In this document: piece by piece, positions 1-15,117 of the stretch
Numbering within the stretch: the first letter of the stretch is position 1
How the letters are laid out: each line of letters opens with the position of its first letter
Source of the DNA: Ceriagrion tenellum
Lineage: Eukaryota > Arthropoda > Insecta > Odonata > Coenagrionidae
Assembly (NCBI GenBank): GCA_963169105.1
Contig: OY720636.1
Coordinates: 122,468,188 to 122,532,187 of the forward strand
Reading direction: 5' to 3'
Length of the DNA: 64,000 nucleotides
Program-made: the position numbers and the translations under genes
The notes under the pieces: model-generated
Databases searched by the model: none
What the model saw: only the letters and a program-made list of their open reading frames with translations
Told to the model about the DNA's origin: nothing

Positions 1-3000
1 TGCGTGCGACGGGATTTCAGCTTGCGTCCACGTTCTCCACTCTGGAGGGCAGCACGTCTATTTTTAAGTTGTTGCCGATAAGATTGCATCTCGGGGCGTC
101 CACGTTTCCACGTGTGTAGTTTTCGTGAATGTTAAAACAACTCTAGAACTGACGTAGGCCTTGATGTATATTTTTTTGCACGTGAAAACTTCCTGTGGAA
201 ATCAAAAATAGCGTATGCTCGTGTGTGTGCTAAGAATTATCAATACTTCGGATATTGTTATTAATTTTATCAGGTTTGTACAAGAAAGGAAAATAAAAAC
301 GTTCTTCTCTCAAAAAAGAGCAATATTTATCTTTTTTCACAATAATTTTGGGTTTCAATTGATGTAAGGCATGTTTGGGATGAACATGCATAATAAGACA
401 TTCTTACGTGACTTTGTGGCATTCCATATCGTACGAATTGATTCAGAAATGTATCGTAAAAGTTTATCTGTGAATAAGAAGTATTTATGGACATGTTTTC
501 TCCAGCTGACACCCGTTACCTTACACTAGCCTTACTATATTTCTGTCCTCCTCTCAGCATATTAAATGGTTTCACTTTGCCTCCTGCTTCCCAAGTTTTT
601 TAAAAACTATTGTTACACTTTCGGGCTTCAGCATCCAAGTACCTAATTATTTTCTCCACCGACCTATTTTTCCTTCCATTTGCTTCTTTTTTTCTCACGA
701 AAACTCTGTTCCCCCTCCTCAACCCGCGCTGACATTTGTCTATTTGACCATTGTATTTTTTATCTTCATGGGTTAACTTTACATTATTTCAATTATTTTC
801 AGAGAATATAAGATGAAAAAATTCTGACGAATTTTTTAGCGCCTGCCGTATCCTACGCTGATTTTTTAAGTCCTTTTTTCCCATCTTCAGGGGACAATCG
901 GCTGAGAATCCTCTGGCTCTTTACCCTAGGATTATACTAATGACAGTGCAAGGAAACCTCCGTTCTACTCTGGGAAAATAATGAGCCTACTTTTTTAGCG
1001 AAAATTATCTCGTAGTTGCCGTTCGCTTCTCCAATGGCTGCTATAATGTGGAGGTGAAATGATAGTTGACGTTGATTTCAGCTTAAAAGGGGATTAGTTT
1101 ATGTATTCCGAACAAGTATATGCATGTATGTATTATATCAGTGACATGGTTTTTGTAGGAATAGAGCGTCCTGCTTTGAAAACCTTTTCCTTTCTCTGTA
1201 TTTCTGCTATGGAACGTTCTCGTCGTATCTTAGACATGTTATTAATAAACTTTAAGCGTATTAATAAACAATATTTTGTGCCAGTTACAATATTAAATGA
1301 GAAGTGCGGGAATAAACTCTTTAACAAAGCTCTCAACGCCTTAAACATCTTTTCATCGGCAGAAACTGCGTAATTTTCTCCCGCCAATTAATGGTGACGA
1401 GCTTTCCTTTTCCGTTTTCTGATGGGTATCCAGCGGTTCAAGGGACTGGCTTGCATTAGATAGTGCTTCCAAGAAGGAACCTTTTGTTCGATATCGCCCC
1501 ACAAGACCACTTCTGGTGACAATCGAGACAAAACACTCTCGAAACGATAAGCGGGGTCCTCGGTGAGGCGACTGTTTTGAGACCTGAAGCATCTGGTGGC
1601 TCCATGACTCAGGACCACCTCCGATGGTGGTCTTCCCACCCTCCTTGCTCCATCCCGCCTATCGTTGACCGCCGTCCTCACCCCAATACCAAGTCACTGC
1701 AGACTGTGCTATCAATGCTCCGCCTTCTTCCATCTGCCGGCACGAATCCTCCTCTTTTATCTCTTACAGTCTGCCGAGGTGTGATGCCGGAATATTTGGG
1801 GTACGGCGATACCTTATTCCTCGGAGGAAGCCTCGCGGAAAGGAGATGAATATTATGTGTACGAAAGTCCAATTGTTTTAAGGATACCATGTTTGTCCTC
1901 GATAGTTAGTTCCTTAACGAAATGAAATTAATGTAATGTAGAAAGGCTGTGTTCGCAAATTGTAAAGATTGCTTCGATAGGTATGATTCTCTACTTGAGA
2001 AATTCTCTTCAAAAAACTCCGTTTGTCTCAGGCGTGACTTGGTGGAATATACATAACATTGTAGATGAAAAGGTAAGTTAGTTATATCCTTTGTGATATT
2101 TGTATCTGATGATGACGTGCCACGTCGTAACCCGGGTCGCCTTGAACTAAATTGATGTGGAATAACTAAGTTATCTTTTCATTTACAAAATTCTTTTCGA
2201 TTGATTTTAAGCATTGCCCGAGACGATCGTCCCCTTAGTTAATGAAAATATGTTACCTCTACCGGTCATCTCAATTGGTGTATTGAGGAAATGTTTTTCT
2301 CCGGCTTCCCTGCTGCCCAACATACAATCGATTGATGGGTAAATGATTATTATCAGAGCATCAGTTTTCAACTTAAACAACAGCTTTCAAAGTTGATTAG
2401 CGCCGGAATCTATTTTTATCAGTTAGTAAATCTAATTTTCTCAATGTTGCTTGTGTTTCAACGTTGGATAATGGTAAAGTAAAAGTATGATATTTAAAAA
2501 AATGACATTAAATGTTCGCGTAAAAATCGTTTTGCCAGGCTGGGAGGTGCATTATTCCTGTTGGCGTTACTCCTCATTCCCCGCGTCAAATAGTCGAGAG
2601 GTTATTTTAGTGGTCTCATTGACCTCGACCGCTCTGGACACCCAGTGAGGGCGCTTTGTTTGTAAACTCTGCGGCTTGGGCGTTCGAGATTAGACTGCAC
2701 TCCACCATGAGCTTCTCACAATTAGAGACGCCTCCCTTGCTGAGCCGAGGTCGACGGGGTCAACCTCTTTTTTTTTTCATGGGAAGCAGGCCTTCTCGAG
2801 CACTGCTTCCCCAGAATGCCTTGCGGTATCTGGCGCTTCACCCTTCCAGGATCTTTATTTCGTCATTTTCTTTTCCTTCTTTTATGGATATGCTGCGCGA
2901 GTAACTGCTCATCACAGTGCGTTGGGTGGGCATGCCCAAGTTTTCCCTATACGGTTTTCTTATTGGGATGAGTAGAGAGACCATTATCCAAAAGGGCACT

Positions 3001-5709
3001 TCCCCACGCGAAAAGAATAATGTGTGAGGATAAAAATGGTAAAGATTTTTTGAGGTTTCGGTGAGTTATCATACAATGTTGTATTCAGTTCGCGCTAATC
3101 TAAAATGCCAGAGTGTGATGCGCAAGAAAATTTAGTGTTTATGTTGAAGATGGATCGGAATGAACAATTTTTAGTCGCGTCTTGTACGATGTGGTGAGTT
3201 GCGTTTTCCTCGTCACTAACCTTGGTTAGAACCGCGATGGACTCAGAGAAGATATAACCGAAACTATCTGATTAATTGATAGTTTGATGTAGGATAACAA
3301 TGAATATGTATGGGGAATGTTTCATAAGAGAGAAAAAATGAATTAGGGCTATCTAAGTGCTTCTGCCTATACCTATAGTAAGGCCTTATGTCTGACTATT
3401 TTTTATTCGAACTGAAATAGAGTATTTATCGGTATTTTTGTTTTCTCTTTATTTGTTTGCATTACTTAACGAATTCCTTATTTTCTAGCAAAAAAATCAT
3501 ATTGTATGCCTGGGTCCTTTGTGCCACGGTAGTCGTGTTTCGTGAAGTGGAAAATGGCAGATGGCACAGGACCGGTATGATTTTTTCTTCCCGTTGGTAA
3601 TATTCCCATTCTGTCAGATAAAATATATCCCCCTCTAAAAAACATATCGCGCCGCATTGAAATTGAACAGTTCCAAATATTTTTCCTATTTTATATCCTC
3701 TGTGTTGAAGCAAATTAACTAAAGTAAGGACTATTCGAATTTGAATGATCGTCCCTGTCTTCTGGTTGCTTTTGCCCCTGTCTCAGTGCAGTGAGTGCGA
3801 AAGACCTTATTTTAGAGGAAAGTTAAACTGGAATACTACTACTTTCACGAGAGAGTAATAGAACGAGCCTAATTAAACTTCTTTGACATAGCGAAGTAAA
3901 TTGTCATTGATTGGTTCAGCTTACGGTGATACAGAATGCAATACGTGTATCCTTACTTCGTTAGTCTTTCTGAATGGACTCATAAACGATTTCGTAGGTG
4001 GTGTTGACTGTGCTCTTATTATTCACGAGACAGTATTGATCCATCTTACACGAAACTATGTATATTTTAGGATGCGTAAAGGACTCGATATTATCATGAA
4101 ATTTCACGATTATTGTGTTTGCTTCGCTGGGATATTGTTTGACGATCTAGCAGTTTGCACGAACGTCGTTGTCGACGCCACACTTAGTCACACATCCCTG
4201 CTTTCTAGACCAACTCCTCTTTCTCTCCTTCTCACAGTTGTCCCTTTCTCAGCTCTTTGAATGTTCTCCGGTGGATTTCCCCCCTCTTCCTATTCGCTAG
4301 CAGTCTCTCAGCTGCCCACGCCAACGTCCCTCGACGAGAAAAGCCCTTAGCGAACAAAAGAAAACGTTCGCGGGACGTATTTACGTCTTTCTGTCACTCT
4401 GGGGTCAAATCGAGAGAAACGAATTCAGTGGTGTGTTTTTGGGATCGTTGGCTCTCTCTCTCCGTTTTCATTGTCATGGTACGTCCACTCGAGTAACTCA
4501 ACAAGGTTGGACTGGAAAATATTCCCCGGTGGAGAACGTGTACAGAGTTTCTTACCTTTAGAACTCTCTGTCCTTTAGTGTTTTGCCTCCACCCGTACAA
4601 TTCAGATTTTTCCCCCAAAATTTCTCTGCATATCGTGTCATTTTTCTGATGCTAACATTGAGTATTCGTGTGTGCTCTTCCGAGTTCGTCGGATGATTTT
4701 TTTTAAGCTCGAGTTTAGAGAATTTAAATTCAGGCTATCCTTCGTTTAGATTTTTATCATAATCAACGGGTCGCTGGTTCGAGTCCATTCTGGGGTGGTT
4801 TTTCACTTCAATGCACGTAGAGTACTTAACTGGTTAAAAACTAACTACCAAACCAGAGCTGTTAAGTCAAGCCCGAGGTGCCATTTTGTTTCACGTGTAA
4901 TTGTCATATCTGTGTATCCCAGGAGGGGTGATTATATGATTCGCGTTGCATTTAATACTTTGATTTTTATGCCTGCTTTTCTAAAAAATATTTTTAGAGA
5001 TTATAGAATTGTCAGTAATCGTTACGGACTCTTTTCACGGTTTATAAGTCTTACAGCGGTAAGTGGAGGGTTCTTTATTCTAACGATCAGAACTCAATTT
5101 TATGACTTAAGGCTGTGCATCAAGGGGTTTACAAAATACTGAGCCGGGGTGTTCGTTCTCGTCCACAATAGGCGCATATCTGTGGTAAGTATAAAAAGAG
5201 GCGAATAATTTATTATAAGTGATGGAACATTTAAAAAAAATTGAATGAGAAGAATGGCGAATTCATTCCCGTTTGAAAATAATTAAGACTGTTCTGGACT
5301 GCTAATTGTGGTCCCACCGTATGTCCATGTGTTCAATTCTTTGTTTGTATTTATCTTTTTTTATGACATCCATCATTTTCATTGCCATTGACGATTAAAT
5401 GGGGAAGACGTTTTTGTACCCTACCGCAGGGTTAAATTTCGAAATTCAGGATTGCTCTGAATAGAGCCCTGAGGTCATGGGAGGTCCGCGAGACCGAAGT
5501 TCCACTACGGTTTTGCGAGAATTTCATTTTAATGATTTGGAAGTACACGTAGAAATGCGGGGTTGTTGGGGTCAGGTGTGTAATGAAGAAAATGGGTATG
5601 GTAGTAAATGGGTAAGCCAGTTGGAAAGTGACCCCAGTTTCAGGTTTACCTCTGCGTGATGCTTTCTGTTGTACTTAATCTTCAATTCTCCGTATGAGTG
5701 GGGTGAAAC
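1..5709. other. AT-rich intergenic DNA, nothing recognised
   Basis: No ORF here has a recognisable domain, and no exon chain with consistent splice phases could be built. Short open frames, for example at 3901-4260 on the plus strand, look like chance frames in AT-rich DNA. Two moderately GC-richer patches, about 1,390-1,850 and 2,530-2,830, may be old repeats but resemble no family I know. A tRNA-type B-box-like string occurs near 4,768 without a convincing A box. Confidence 0.5.
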
Positions 5710-5864
5710 CAGTGGTGGATTAAGAGGGAGGGCTAAGGGGGCGGCGCCCGGTCTCCCGCAATGCGTGGTATGATAGGAAAAATTTTAGCCATATTTCCTA
5801 GACCCCCGGGAAGTAACCGTCCGCACCACCCCTGAAACAAAATACCTTAATCCGCCCCTCAGTG
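5710..5864. mobile_element. hAT-like MITE (about 155 bp)
   Basis: The left end begins CAGTGGTGGATTAAG. The right end, read on the other strand, is CACTGAGGGGCGGATTAAGG, so the two ends form imperfect terminal inverted repeats of the CAGTGGCGGAT type common in hAT elements. The interior is GC-rich relative to the surroundings and has no ORF. No clear 8-bp target duplication is visible, so the exact ends are uncertain. Confidence 0.45.
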
Positions 5865-8800
5865 CATCTGACTCCTTTTTCAGCACAGCATCCAGTTTAT
5901 ACCCGAAATGCCTCGGGAAATGAAACTATCTCGAAATACAAACATTTAGTTGGGTTTTTTAAGGAAATACACTTGACGCACACTGTGGTTAATCCTCTCG
6001 TATCCAGATAAAATTTGATATCAGCGTGGAAAACTAGTAGCTATGTAATCTGCTCATCATTTGGTAGTTTTCTTTGCATAGTTGACCTGTTTTTTTATTT
6101 TGTCATATGTTTACGAGCCTCGACATACCTTTGTTTTACTGGACTTGAATTTGATTGCTTTGTCTGTGCATTGCGTGAGTATAGATTGACCTATGCGGTA
6201 GCATTGTACGTGGAATCAATGATAATTAATTATTCTGAATGTTGCAAAATTTTATATTTTCCATTTAGGCATGAGAAATGGACCATATTAGACTCAATAT
6301 TGACGCTTTACACGCTTCTTTTGCCATTACTTTTTGGTGGTTAAAAATTTACATTTGATAATGTTTTACTGAAGAATTTCTAGCATCTTTTATCCTAGAA
6401 AATGTGCGTAAAATCCTCCCTGAAAACTACTGACGTTCATGACCACCCATGACCCCAACCAGATATAAAAGATCTAGATGGATGTATGGCTGATATCTCC
6501 GCCTGCTATTTTCTATGCCTATCCGTAATTCACCGTTGATTAGGTGAATTTGACCGCTATTCAAAGATTGCGGCCAAAGAGGGACCCGCTGAACAGTTCA
6601 GAGCCTTATTAAATAGCCTTTTTTAAATTGAGAACTGTATCTTCCAGTCTATGGCTCTGGTGAAAGATTAAAAACTGCTTCAAGGATTAGAGAGTGGGCT
6701 AATCGTCGGCTATCGCTGCCAACTCTCTTACTTTTCGGGTATTCTTCGTGATTGATGTTAATCGTCATTCAAACCAAGTACCATTTTTTATTGCGGAAGC
6801 CTTGAATCAAGTGCCGATTGAGCGCAGTGCATACATAGGAACATAGGGGTAGCTGGGAAATTATGGGCTAACTGGAGGAATTTTCCGTAAGAGTAACGCT
6901 GGAGTCCACGTAACCCTGGAATGTATCCAGCCACAAGGATAAAAATCCTTTGTGCCAAGGTAAGTTTGAGCACTCAAAGCCTGCGGTCTAGATCGAGAAT
7001 CTATTCGCATCGGGTTGCCAATACGTGGGAAGTATGGGTATGTAGTCTTCATTCTCAGATGAAACTGTCGGATGGATTAAGGGCTAGTTGTCAGAATACA
7101 GGATCTTGGATGCAGTTGTGCTGCCAAAAATAGGTAGGGATCCATAACCTTAAAATTGCGTGCGCAAGAAGAGGGCAGTTAGCATAGTGTCAGGAATTTT
7201 TTTATTTCTCTTCACCTCCGTTTAATTTGTGCCTCATGAATCGCCGCTAAGTGTGTGCGCATGGGATTTTAGGCCGCCAACAGTTGGAAATTGGTGTTTA
7301 AGTTGCTGTCGTAAATTCACTATAAATGAATGTTTCACATTTGAAAGCATTGGAGTTCTTTTATATGACAAAGGTAATGTAAACGTCTCAATGCTCATGG
7401 GTTGAAAATTTTTAAATAATTCAGTGTCGTAACCACTTTACTCCAATTTGTTATGTTTTGAAAGTAACTAGTGCCATGCGTGCAAACAAGCATTATATTT
7501 ATCAGTTTTTTAGTACAAAGGATACGACGAATACAGGTTAATGTAAATACATATTTTTTCTGTACAGTATTTTGATATTGGTCGAAAATAAAAATGCTTC
7601 ATGTGTATATTTTTAGGAAAGGATGTGCCAACGACTGGTCCGAATAAATAGATTTAATCCGTTTTATAACTGGAAGTTCATATCTATAATTAGGCAAAAG
7701 TTGGCAGAAATATGAGGAATGTCCACTCAATATATCACAGAGAATAAATTAAAATAATTAAATTTCTCTTCGGGTTACGAGTGAAAAAAATATCGGAGGT
7801 GGTGTCCTTAGAATATCTGTCATAAAAACATGTTCGGACTTTTTATAATGTAGTCTTACGGGCTCACAACTAAATTGTACATTGCTATCTGAAATTTAGC
7901 CCTTGCAAATTTTCGTATCTCTCCCTCTTTTAAAAATAGACGTTTAATGGGTTAAACGTTGGCGACGTGGCCCCTGTTCTCTTATCCAAGGTGCGCTTCA
8001 AGATTGTGTCAGAACCTGCGTGGCTATCCATTTTTCTATTCTTTTTGATGAAAAAATGTTTTATCCAGCATATATTTAGCTCCTTAAACTTGTCAAAAGA
8101 GGAATCTTCAAGCGTTAAAATTGAAAAAGCGATGCGGATACGACGGCACTTCTGCTAAGAACACCACACTTTTATCTGAGTGGAGCTCTTGAAGTATGCC
8201 GAAATAAGCAATTATCAACGTCAAGATCAAGAAAACTACAAGAGAAGTCAAACGACGAATACAGAGATGGCTCGTATAATGCCATGGCAGTAGAAGACCA
8301 TATGAAGAAAATGACAATTAATTATCGCCGAATAGAAGATAGTGGTAAAGCGGTATGTGTGTAGATATAGTATGGATGAAATTAACAATATAGAAGAAAT
8401 AAATCCTTTGTTTTTCCATTGCCCCAACCATTCGTCTAATTAATCCTTTTGCACAAATGATAGCGTGGTCGACACGGGTCGGCCTTTTTAGGCTCACCCG
8501 TCTCGACCATGTTGAATATTTGGTCTACCGAGACTGCCTGCTCCTTCGTCTTATCTGGACTTCTGGGCATCTGGTTTGTGTCAAGATCTTTGGTGTCGAA
8601 ATCGTCTGAGCCTTTGTTACTGGAATTAAAATTCGACGAGCTGATGAAGAACGGTATTCACTATCCTCAGTACCTCCTTTCAGTGGTGGTACTGTTGGCA
8701 ATTAAATTCGGGGTGGAAGATTCATCAGAGCCTTCCTCATGTGACTTAATTCTTGGATCTTCCTTGTCTTGTTGTTCCCAAAGGTTCCTCTTCGTTCTAA

Positions 8801-11800
8801 TGAAAATGATAATCGCCTTAGATCTTCGCAATGTTTCACTGCGCTGCACTGGGAGTGGACTCGCATGTCATATCATTAACGATCGCATTGACCGTATCCC
8901 GACAATCTCGCAAATGTTTGAAGGTGACTTATATTAAACTAAGTTCGAACTTATGTTACCGTATTGCGTAGAGTTAACTGTGATTTCCGAGAGGTTCATG
9001 TGTTGTCACCCTACTGTTTGTCGCAATCGAGGAAAGTTTCAGAAGTCATATCATCTGAAAATTGGTTCGCTGTAGCCCTAACTTCTATCTGTAGTTAGAG
9101 GGTTATCTGTTTTATATAACTCTTTATCACTTCGTTATTCCCCATTTTAGCATCCTTGATACTTTGATGAAGATCTCCACCGTCGATCTTCCTCGTTAAT
9201 TTTTCCTATTATTGTTCTCTGAGGGCTGTTGTCCGAGGGTGTGGCAAAGTGTTTGTTTCTCCCACTACTGAGACGTCAAATATCTTTACCTCTTCGTTTG
9301 CCAGAAGTCTTCTTCGTTGGTGGTGCTTGCCATTCATTCGATCGTCACCATATCTCTATATTACCTCAGTTCCATGCCAAATATGATTTCTCTTTGCTTT
9401 TAAGCGGAGAATTTGTAAATCTCTGAAAACTAAAACACTAATTCAATTATAATTAAATAACTCAGTCAATACTCACTTTAAGGCCACGGTGCCAATATTG
9501 ATGTTATTATGACATGTTTTTTTCCATTGTATGTTATTACTATGTCGGGAAATCGTTACTTTCTATCGTCTTGGTTTTATTGATGTGCTGAACGATGCAT
9601 GCCATTTCGTTGAGGCAGTTGACTGGAGCATCGTTCATTCTTAACGTGGCTTGGTGAGATCAACCTTTTTCTGCTTTTAACTTTAAAATTGGTGATTATT
9701 GGGAAATATGCGGGAAAACCTGAGAAAACACCAGTTAAACCGGTGATACAAATCAACTACGCATTTTATTTTTCGAGTAAATGAAAATAATCGGGTGATA
9801 TCACAGATATTAAAGATTATCGCCGGTCAATAAATTGTGGAGTAGATCAAAATACTTTGTCGCTAATTATAGCATCACTCCTTTTGAGCAGTTCTGAGAC
9901 TAGTGGGCATATTGGATTGTAATTATTGTCAACTGGGTGTTGAAATTAGTGCTTCGGGAGTTTATTTTGATGATTCAACAATGCCAAAAAATTGCCTCTA
10001 TTGATCAACTAAATTGGGAGTACTGCATTAGTTGGTGTGTATTAGAGGGAAAACCGCGTATTGTAGTTTTTCTTTTCTGCTAATATTATTTAAATCCTAG
10101 TTATGGTTTAAACTTGGAGTAATTGCCTTCTTTTTATAATGAATATATTACCTTCATTTTCACGCAATTTATCGGACGAGCACTGAAATATTTTTGGCAA
10201 ACATAAACTATGAAAAGCTGACGTAGCCTTTTACGAAGCGTTAATGCTTGAATATATTGTAGACTTACTATCTCCACTAGTTTTGCGTGGAATTCTGTCA
10301 AATTGCTAGTGCTAGACTGATAGCTATCTAGTAACATTAAACAAATGATTTTATTGATCAGGGCTGTCTCCTTGGATGTTCAGTTTTCGTTACCTGAATT
10401 GGCTTTTTACGCAGTGTGGCTCGTAAAAATCTTGCTGCATTTAAATCGTTTCCAGTGGTGCTAGTTTGACAGCTTTGTACCGCCTGGTTAGCTTTAACAG
10501 CAAGATGACATAGCATTTTCTTTGACTCGATATAACCTTGGAGCTGGGCGAATTTTTATATTACATCAAACTGTCGGTTTTTTGACCCAAAGTGTTGTGC
10601 GCACAAATATATACACTAGTATATAGAGAGATTTATCATGTGGAGGATTCATCGACTCTTAATCATCATAAAACCTGGCCACAGTGATATTCGGACAGGG
10701 CGAAAAAGTGTCAAAGAATCTAATTATTAGAAAAATTATATTCAGGCAACTATATTATCAGGTGCAAGATGATATTTAAAACAATTCTATCTCTTTTCTC
10801 CCTATAGGGAAATATTTGTGGTTTAAATTCAAACTGGGTAGACTTATCGTTCTTCCGGTCCGGATTCATCTCTAAAGTAAATATCTGTTCGAAGCGCAGA
10901 ATGCTTTTTGGAAAGACCTTGCAAAAAAAGGTTGGTGAAGAAGGCGTTCAAGTTTACTCTCGGGGCTAACTGGAAAAGTATAAGGAGCTGTGTAGTTCGT
11001 GGAATGTTCTAATTGCTCAGTCTCTGAATACGTATTTCCCCAGATAAGTACGGTAGAATACCATGCGAACTCCCTTCCATAATGTGGACGATATTGCGGA
11101 AGGTCATAATCTGATTATTGTGGACAGTATTTGCCTTAGTGACGAGGATCTTTTGGTTGTTTTCTGCAGAGCTTCTTTGGGAAAAATGGACGAATACGTG
11201 GTACACAATTTCTCTTTTGTCCCGCTGATTCTCATGATAGCGTTTTAAAATTTAAAAAAAGGCGGTACCGGACAAGGTCCTCATGCGTAGAAATTTGTAT
11301 CCTCCTTAAGCAAGGTTGTAGGAGTAGGTGGATATTTTCCGCCATTTCTTCGGTGGCCATATCCCCCTTCCCGTTAATTTGAGCCATCACTTCTTTACCA
11401 TAATCTATTCATCTCGTTGACACCTTCCCTTCTCCTTTACACCTATCTTTTCCTCATCTTTTTTGGGAGTACTTACACTTCCATAATTCTCCTCTTATTT
11501 TTGTTCCTCCCCTTTCCATCGCGTTACCGAACTACCTCAATCTTGATTTTATGAATGTTGTTCGGCGTAACGTGGTGGAATCGATTCATAATGCCGTTAC
11601 GGGTCAAACCGGTAATGCAGAGTTATTAAAGTTAAAGATTTTGTGGCATTTACATGGTCTCTTAATTTTTATCACTCCCCCATTCTTGCTCCTAGTTTTT
11701 CTTTTCATCTTCATCACCCTCAACCCTCCAATGAAAACTTTTAATACTGCGGTGATGTTACACTGAGGAATTATAAATTAATAGCTTCCAATTTAGTTAT

Positions 11801-14654
11801 TTTTTCTCGTAAAATACCCATTGCTGTTAAATATTGAAATCCTGAGAAACGAAGTGGATATTTCGGCTTAATTGGTTCACCTATAATTTCTTATTTTCCG
11901 TATTTACTCCTTCCAAATTTCTCGAATAAATGTATCATTCATAATGAGAGAATAAGACTTTCTCTACCCGAGTATTTTTTTCAAAATTCTCTTTATTAAC
12001 ATTTAAAGACTTTCCCTAAACAAAATATCTTTATTTCTTTAAATAACATATTACTTTGATATACTCTCCGCTGATAACATTCTCTGTTAATCGTAACAAT
12101 ATTCGCTTCATATCTTCGATAAGTAATAATTTGAATACTCGAAAATGTTAAGAGGGACAAATTAAATGGAAATTATTACGGAAATTCAGAATTTCAAGAA
12201 ATTTGGCTGAATATGTTCAAAGTATAAAAATGAAAGCATGTAGACATTTTTTCACGTTCATGGTCGTTCTGGGTCACCTTAGAAACAGAGAAAATATGTA
12301 AATATAGTTATTTTCGGTGCCGAACAAGTGCCCTCGGATCAAAATGTCGGCTCGGTGGGGAGTTATTTTTGACTACCTTTTTCGGTTGGACCCTTTCGGG
12401 ATAAACATCCTTATTTTATTTTTCTGAAGACATCTTCTTATTACCCTTAAAATTACCATTGGGGTGTTTGGAAGGGGGTGGCTTATCACCAAAAAGAACT
12501 AGAGTGAAGAAATTAACTTTCACCAACTATTAGTGTGCTACAAATGCTACAGAAACTACTAAAATTATATATAATGGAACTACGTAATCGTAACACCAGA
12601 GTCATGCAGGGATCATGCAAAACAATGTTTTAACACTACTCGGCGAATTTAGAAACATACATTAGGGGGCATATGGATTAATCAGCTACACTACCTGTCA
12701 ACAGTTCTAATTCAAAGTCGAAACGCAGCCATTATGGTCTCTTATCGATCGCGGTAAAAACGACGTTTTAAACCTTTCTATTCAACAATCTATTTCCCTT
12801 ATTTTATTCTCATAATGTGATCTACCGTAGTATGTTGGAGTTCGTCGGATATTGATATCTTCTTCTGAAAATAAATGGGTGTTAAATTTACTTAGAAGAT
12901 TGAGTCTAATTGAATAATTTTCAATCGACGCTCAGTGGTCCTCGGCCCATGTATTTCTGGGACATGAAAAGGTTTTCTCAGATGAAGATGAAATTTGGTG
13001 TATATAGGTTTTCGGGGTCCCTGAATACGAATATGATGCCAAAACAATTGAATTTTTCCATGAAATTTGAAAACTTGCGGATTTCATTTTTTGCAATATT
13101 TGTGCGAATAGATTTTATTCAGTGCAAATAGGACCAAATTAACAAATAAAATGAATATAGGCCAATTTCGGTAGGCACTTATGATTTTGTTGTATACTTA
13201 GTGATGTCAGTTACACTTTCCAATAGCTTTTTTAATGGAATCTCATGGAATGAGTGAACTTTTCACTAATTTTAACTACTTTTCGCGGATTAAAGTTCTC
13301 TAATTTTCATGATTTTCAATTTGAAATCGCATATAATGACAACTTAACAATAAATTTTTACTTAAATATATAAATAGTACATACTTTCCGGAGATGAATC
13401 TAGTTCTTTGAATTACAATCGATGCTACAGTCTTATATGTAAGCGACTCCGAAGTAAACGCGCATTTCAATTTCGATTATTAATAGAATGCATACCTTAC
13501 CTGAGCGTTCTCTTATATTACCTCTTACAGTAAAGGTGCGTGATACCGGTTCAGGATCTTCGAATTCTGATACTGACATCACTTACTCTATCCAAACGTA
13601 CTGCACAAAAGATTTACCTGAATACTTTATTTTTCTTACCATGTCCCATTTTTCCATATACTGGGACCACTGTGCGACGGTCTGAAAGCAATTCCCATCC
13701 AAGTTGTAGCAAGTGGTTAGTAACACTAATAGGACTATCATAACGGCCTTTTATGTGCCTTGGTGAAAACAAACCCAACGAATTTAAGCTTTTGCGGAAC
13801 CACGTTAGGTAAACTTATGGAAGAAATATCGCCTTTGCGATTGTTTGGCGTCCGTTGTTTGTCAACGTGCTAGCCGCGTCCCTGCGGTCCTGGACGCTGG
13901 TTGGCGGAGCCGGTGTTTCTACCGGCAGTCGTAAGTTCGATTCTATTTCCGATGACGCGGACGGACGCAAAAGTTGTCATCTGAATTAAGCTCTGAGCGC
14001 TTTATGGGACTATTCTGAATAAGTAAGTCGACGTACGTTGGTTTACATATGTAATGTCTTTTTGCATTAATAAAAGTATACTCTTTTTACTGGGTATATA
14101 AAAATTGCTAATATCATTGCCTGCCATTTTGTCTTAATGAATATACAAATATCCTCTTAGTCTCATTTAGATATTTTAAAGAAAATAAACTTTAATTCCA
14201 CAAAGCTAGTTTTGATTCCATAAGTTTACTGTAAGAGGTTCTGTTAAGACTTGAATCAGTTGGTTTTCAGTTAAAATTGAAGGCGATTGTTTTCGCGAAC
14301 GTTCAATACAGGGCCGTCTTTAGCTGCAATTGAGTGAGAAAATGGCATGGAGCATGTGCAGGTACCAATGGAGAGTGACAATGGATAATTTCAATATTCT
14401 ATTTGAAAAAAAGGTATATTTGGAGTTTTTTATTGTAACGATTTCAGAGCACTGTGCGGTGGCGGAGGATATCCAATGGGAACCAGATTCTTTATGAGAT
14501 GCTAAGTCGGGGAAACATCAACCAGTAGTAGATTAAGATTCCGTTTGTCGGATGGAGCGTTGAGCTGTTCGGCGTCGGCCGATTAGATCAGGATGAATTC
14601 GTGGGTATTGGGGCACATTTGCGAGGTTTTTCTCCACCCATCTTCCATTACCCA
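5865..14654. other. AT-rich intergenic DNA, no supported gene
   Basis: No conserved domain could be read in any frame. The longest open frame (8,509-8,937, plus, 142 codons) has an unremarkable composition and no splice or start context that singles it out. A GC-richer patch around 13,860-13,965 contains a GTTCGATTC string resembling a Pol III B box, but no tRNA fold was found. The rest shows nothing I can name. Confidence 0.45.
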
Positions 14655-14791
14655 TACTCTCTAAAAGTCTTCGAGTGAAGTATCACTCCAATAGAGTGAG
14701 GTATCCCTCCAGCTTCGCGAGAAAATTGCACCCCTCTTCGAGTGAAAGATTCACTCTAAGTTCCGAGTGATTGTTCTCTCGTTTAGAGTGA

Positions 14792-14998
14792 TATTTTATT
14801 TATTTATCTTCACTACCACGAATACATCGCAATGGACCAACTTACGTCTGGTGAATAACAGTAATATCGGTAATAATAATAACACCCATGTCCTGAGCAG
14901 AAAATATTCCATCAAGGAGTGACTCGAACCCGCGACCCTCGGGTCGGCAGGCGAGGACTTTACCCCGCCGCCACCGGGGCCGACCGATTGCGAGTGAG
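14792..14998 (-). mobile_element. tRNA-derived SINE
   Basis: On the minus strand the head carries an A-box-like stretch near 14,970 and a clear Pol III B box, GGGTTCGAGTC, at about 14,921-14,931. It is followed by an unrelated body with GTTATTATTATTACC and an AATAAATAAATAAAAT-type tail near 14,795-14,812. The string TTTAGAGTGA occurs on both sides (14,782-14,791 and about 14,999-15,009). It may be the target duplication, but the same hexamer recurs locally. It is a repeat head rather than a functional tRNA gene. Confidence 0.55.
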
Positions 14999-15117
14999 TT
15001 TTAGAGTGAATTTATTTGCTACACACAAATATAAAAATTACAGATTACAATGCAAATGAATCGTAAAAATTTAACAAAATACACATAAAGTATAAATATC
15101 AAGATACAATGTTGAAC

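Noticed and set aside
3901..4260. 119-codon open frame starting TTG
   Set aside because: No ATG start, no domain, and the composition matches non-coding neighbours.
4760..4800. tRNA or SINE head with GGTTCGAGTCC
   Set aside because: A B-box-like string only. No A box at the right distance and no repeat partner found in the window.
8509..8937. 142-codon open frame on the plus strand
   Set aside because: No domain, no signal peptide followed by conserved Cys, no splice partners in phase. The opposite strand is equally open in places. Not enough to call a gene.
13880..13965. tRNA-like sequence with GTTCGATTC
   Set aside because: No acceptor stem or anticodon arm could be folded. Left as an unassigned GC-rich patch.
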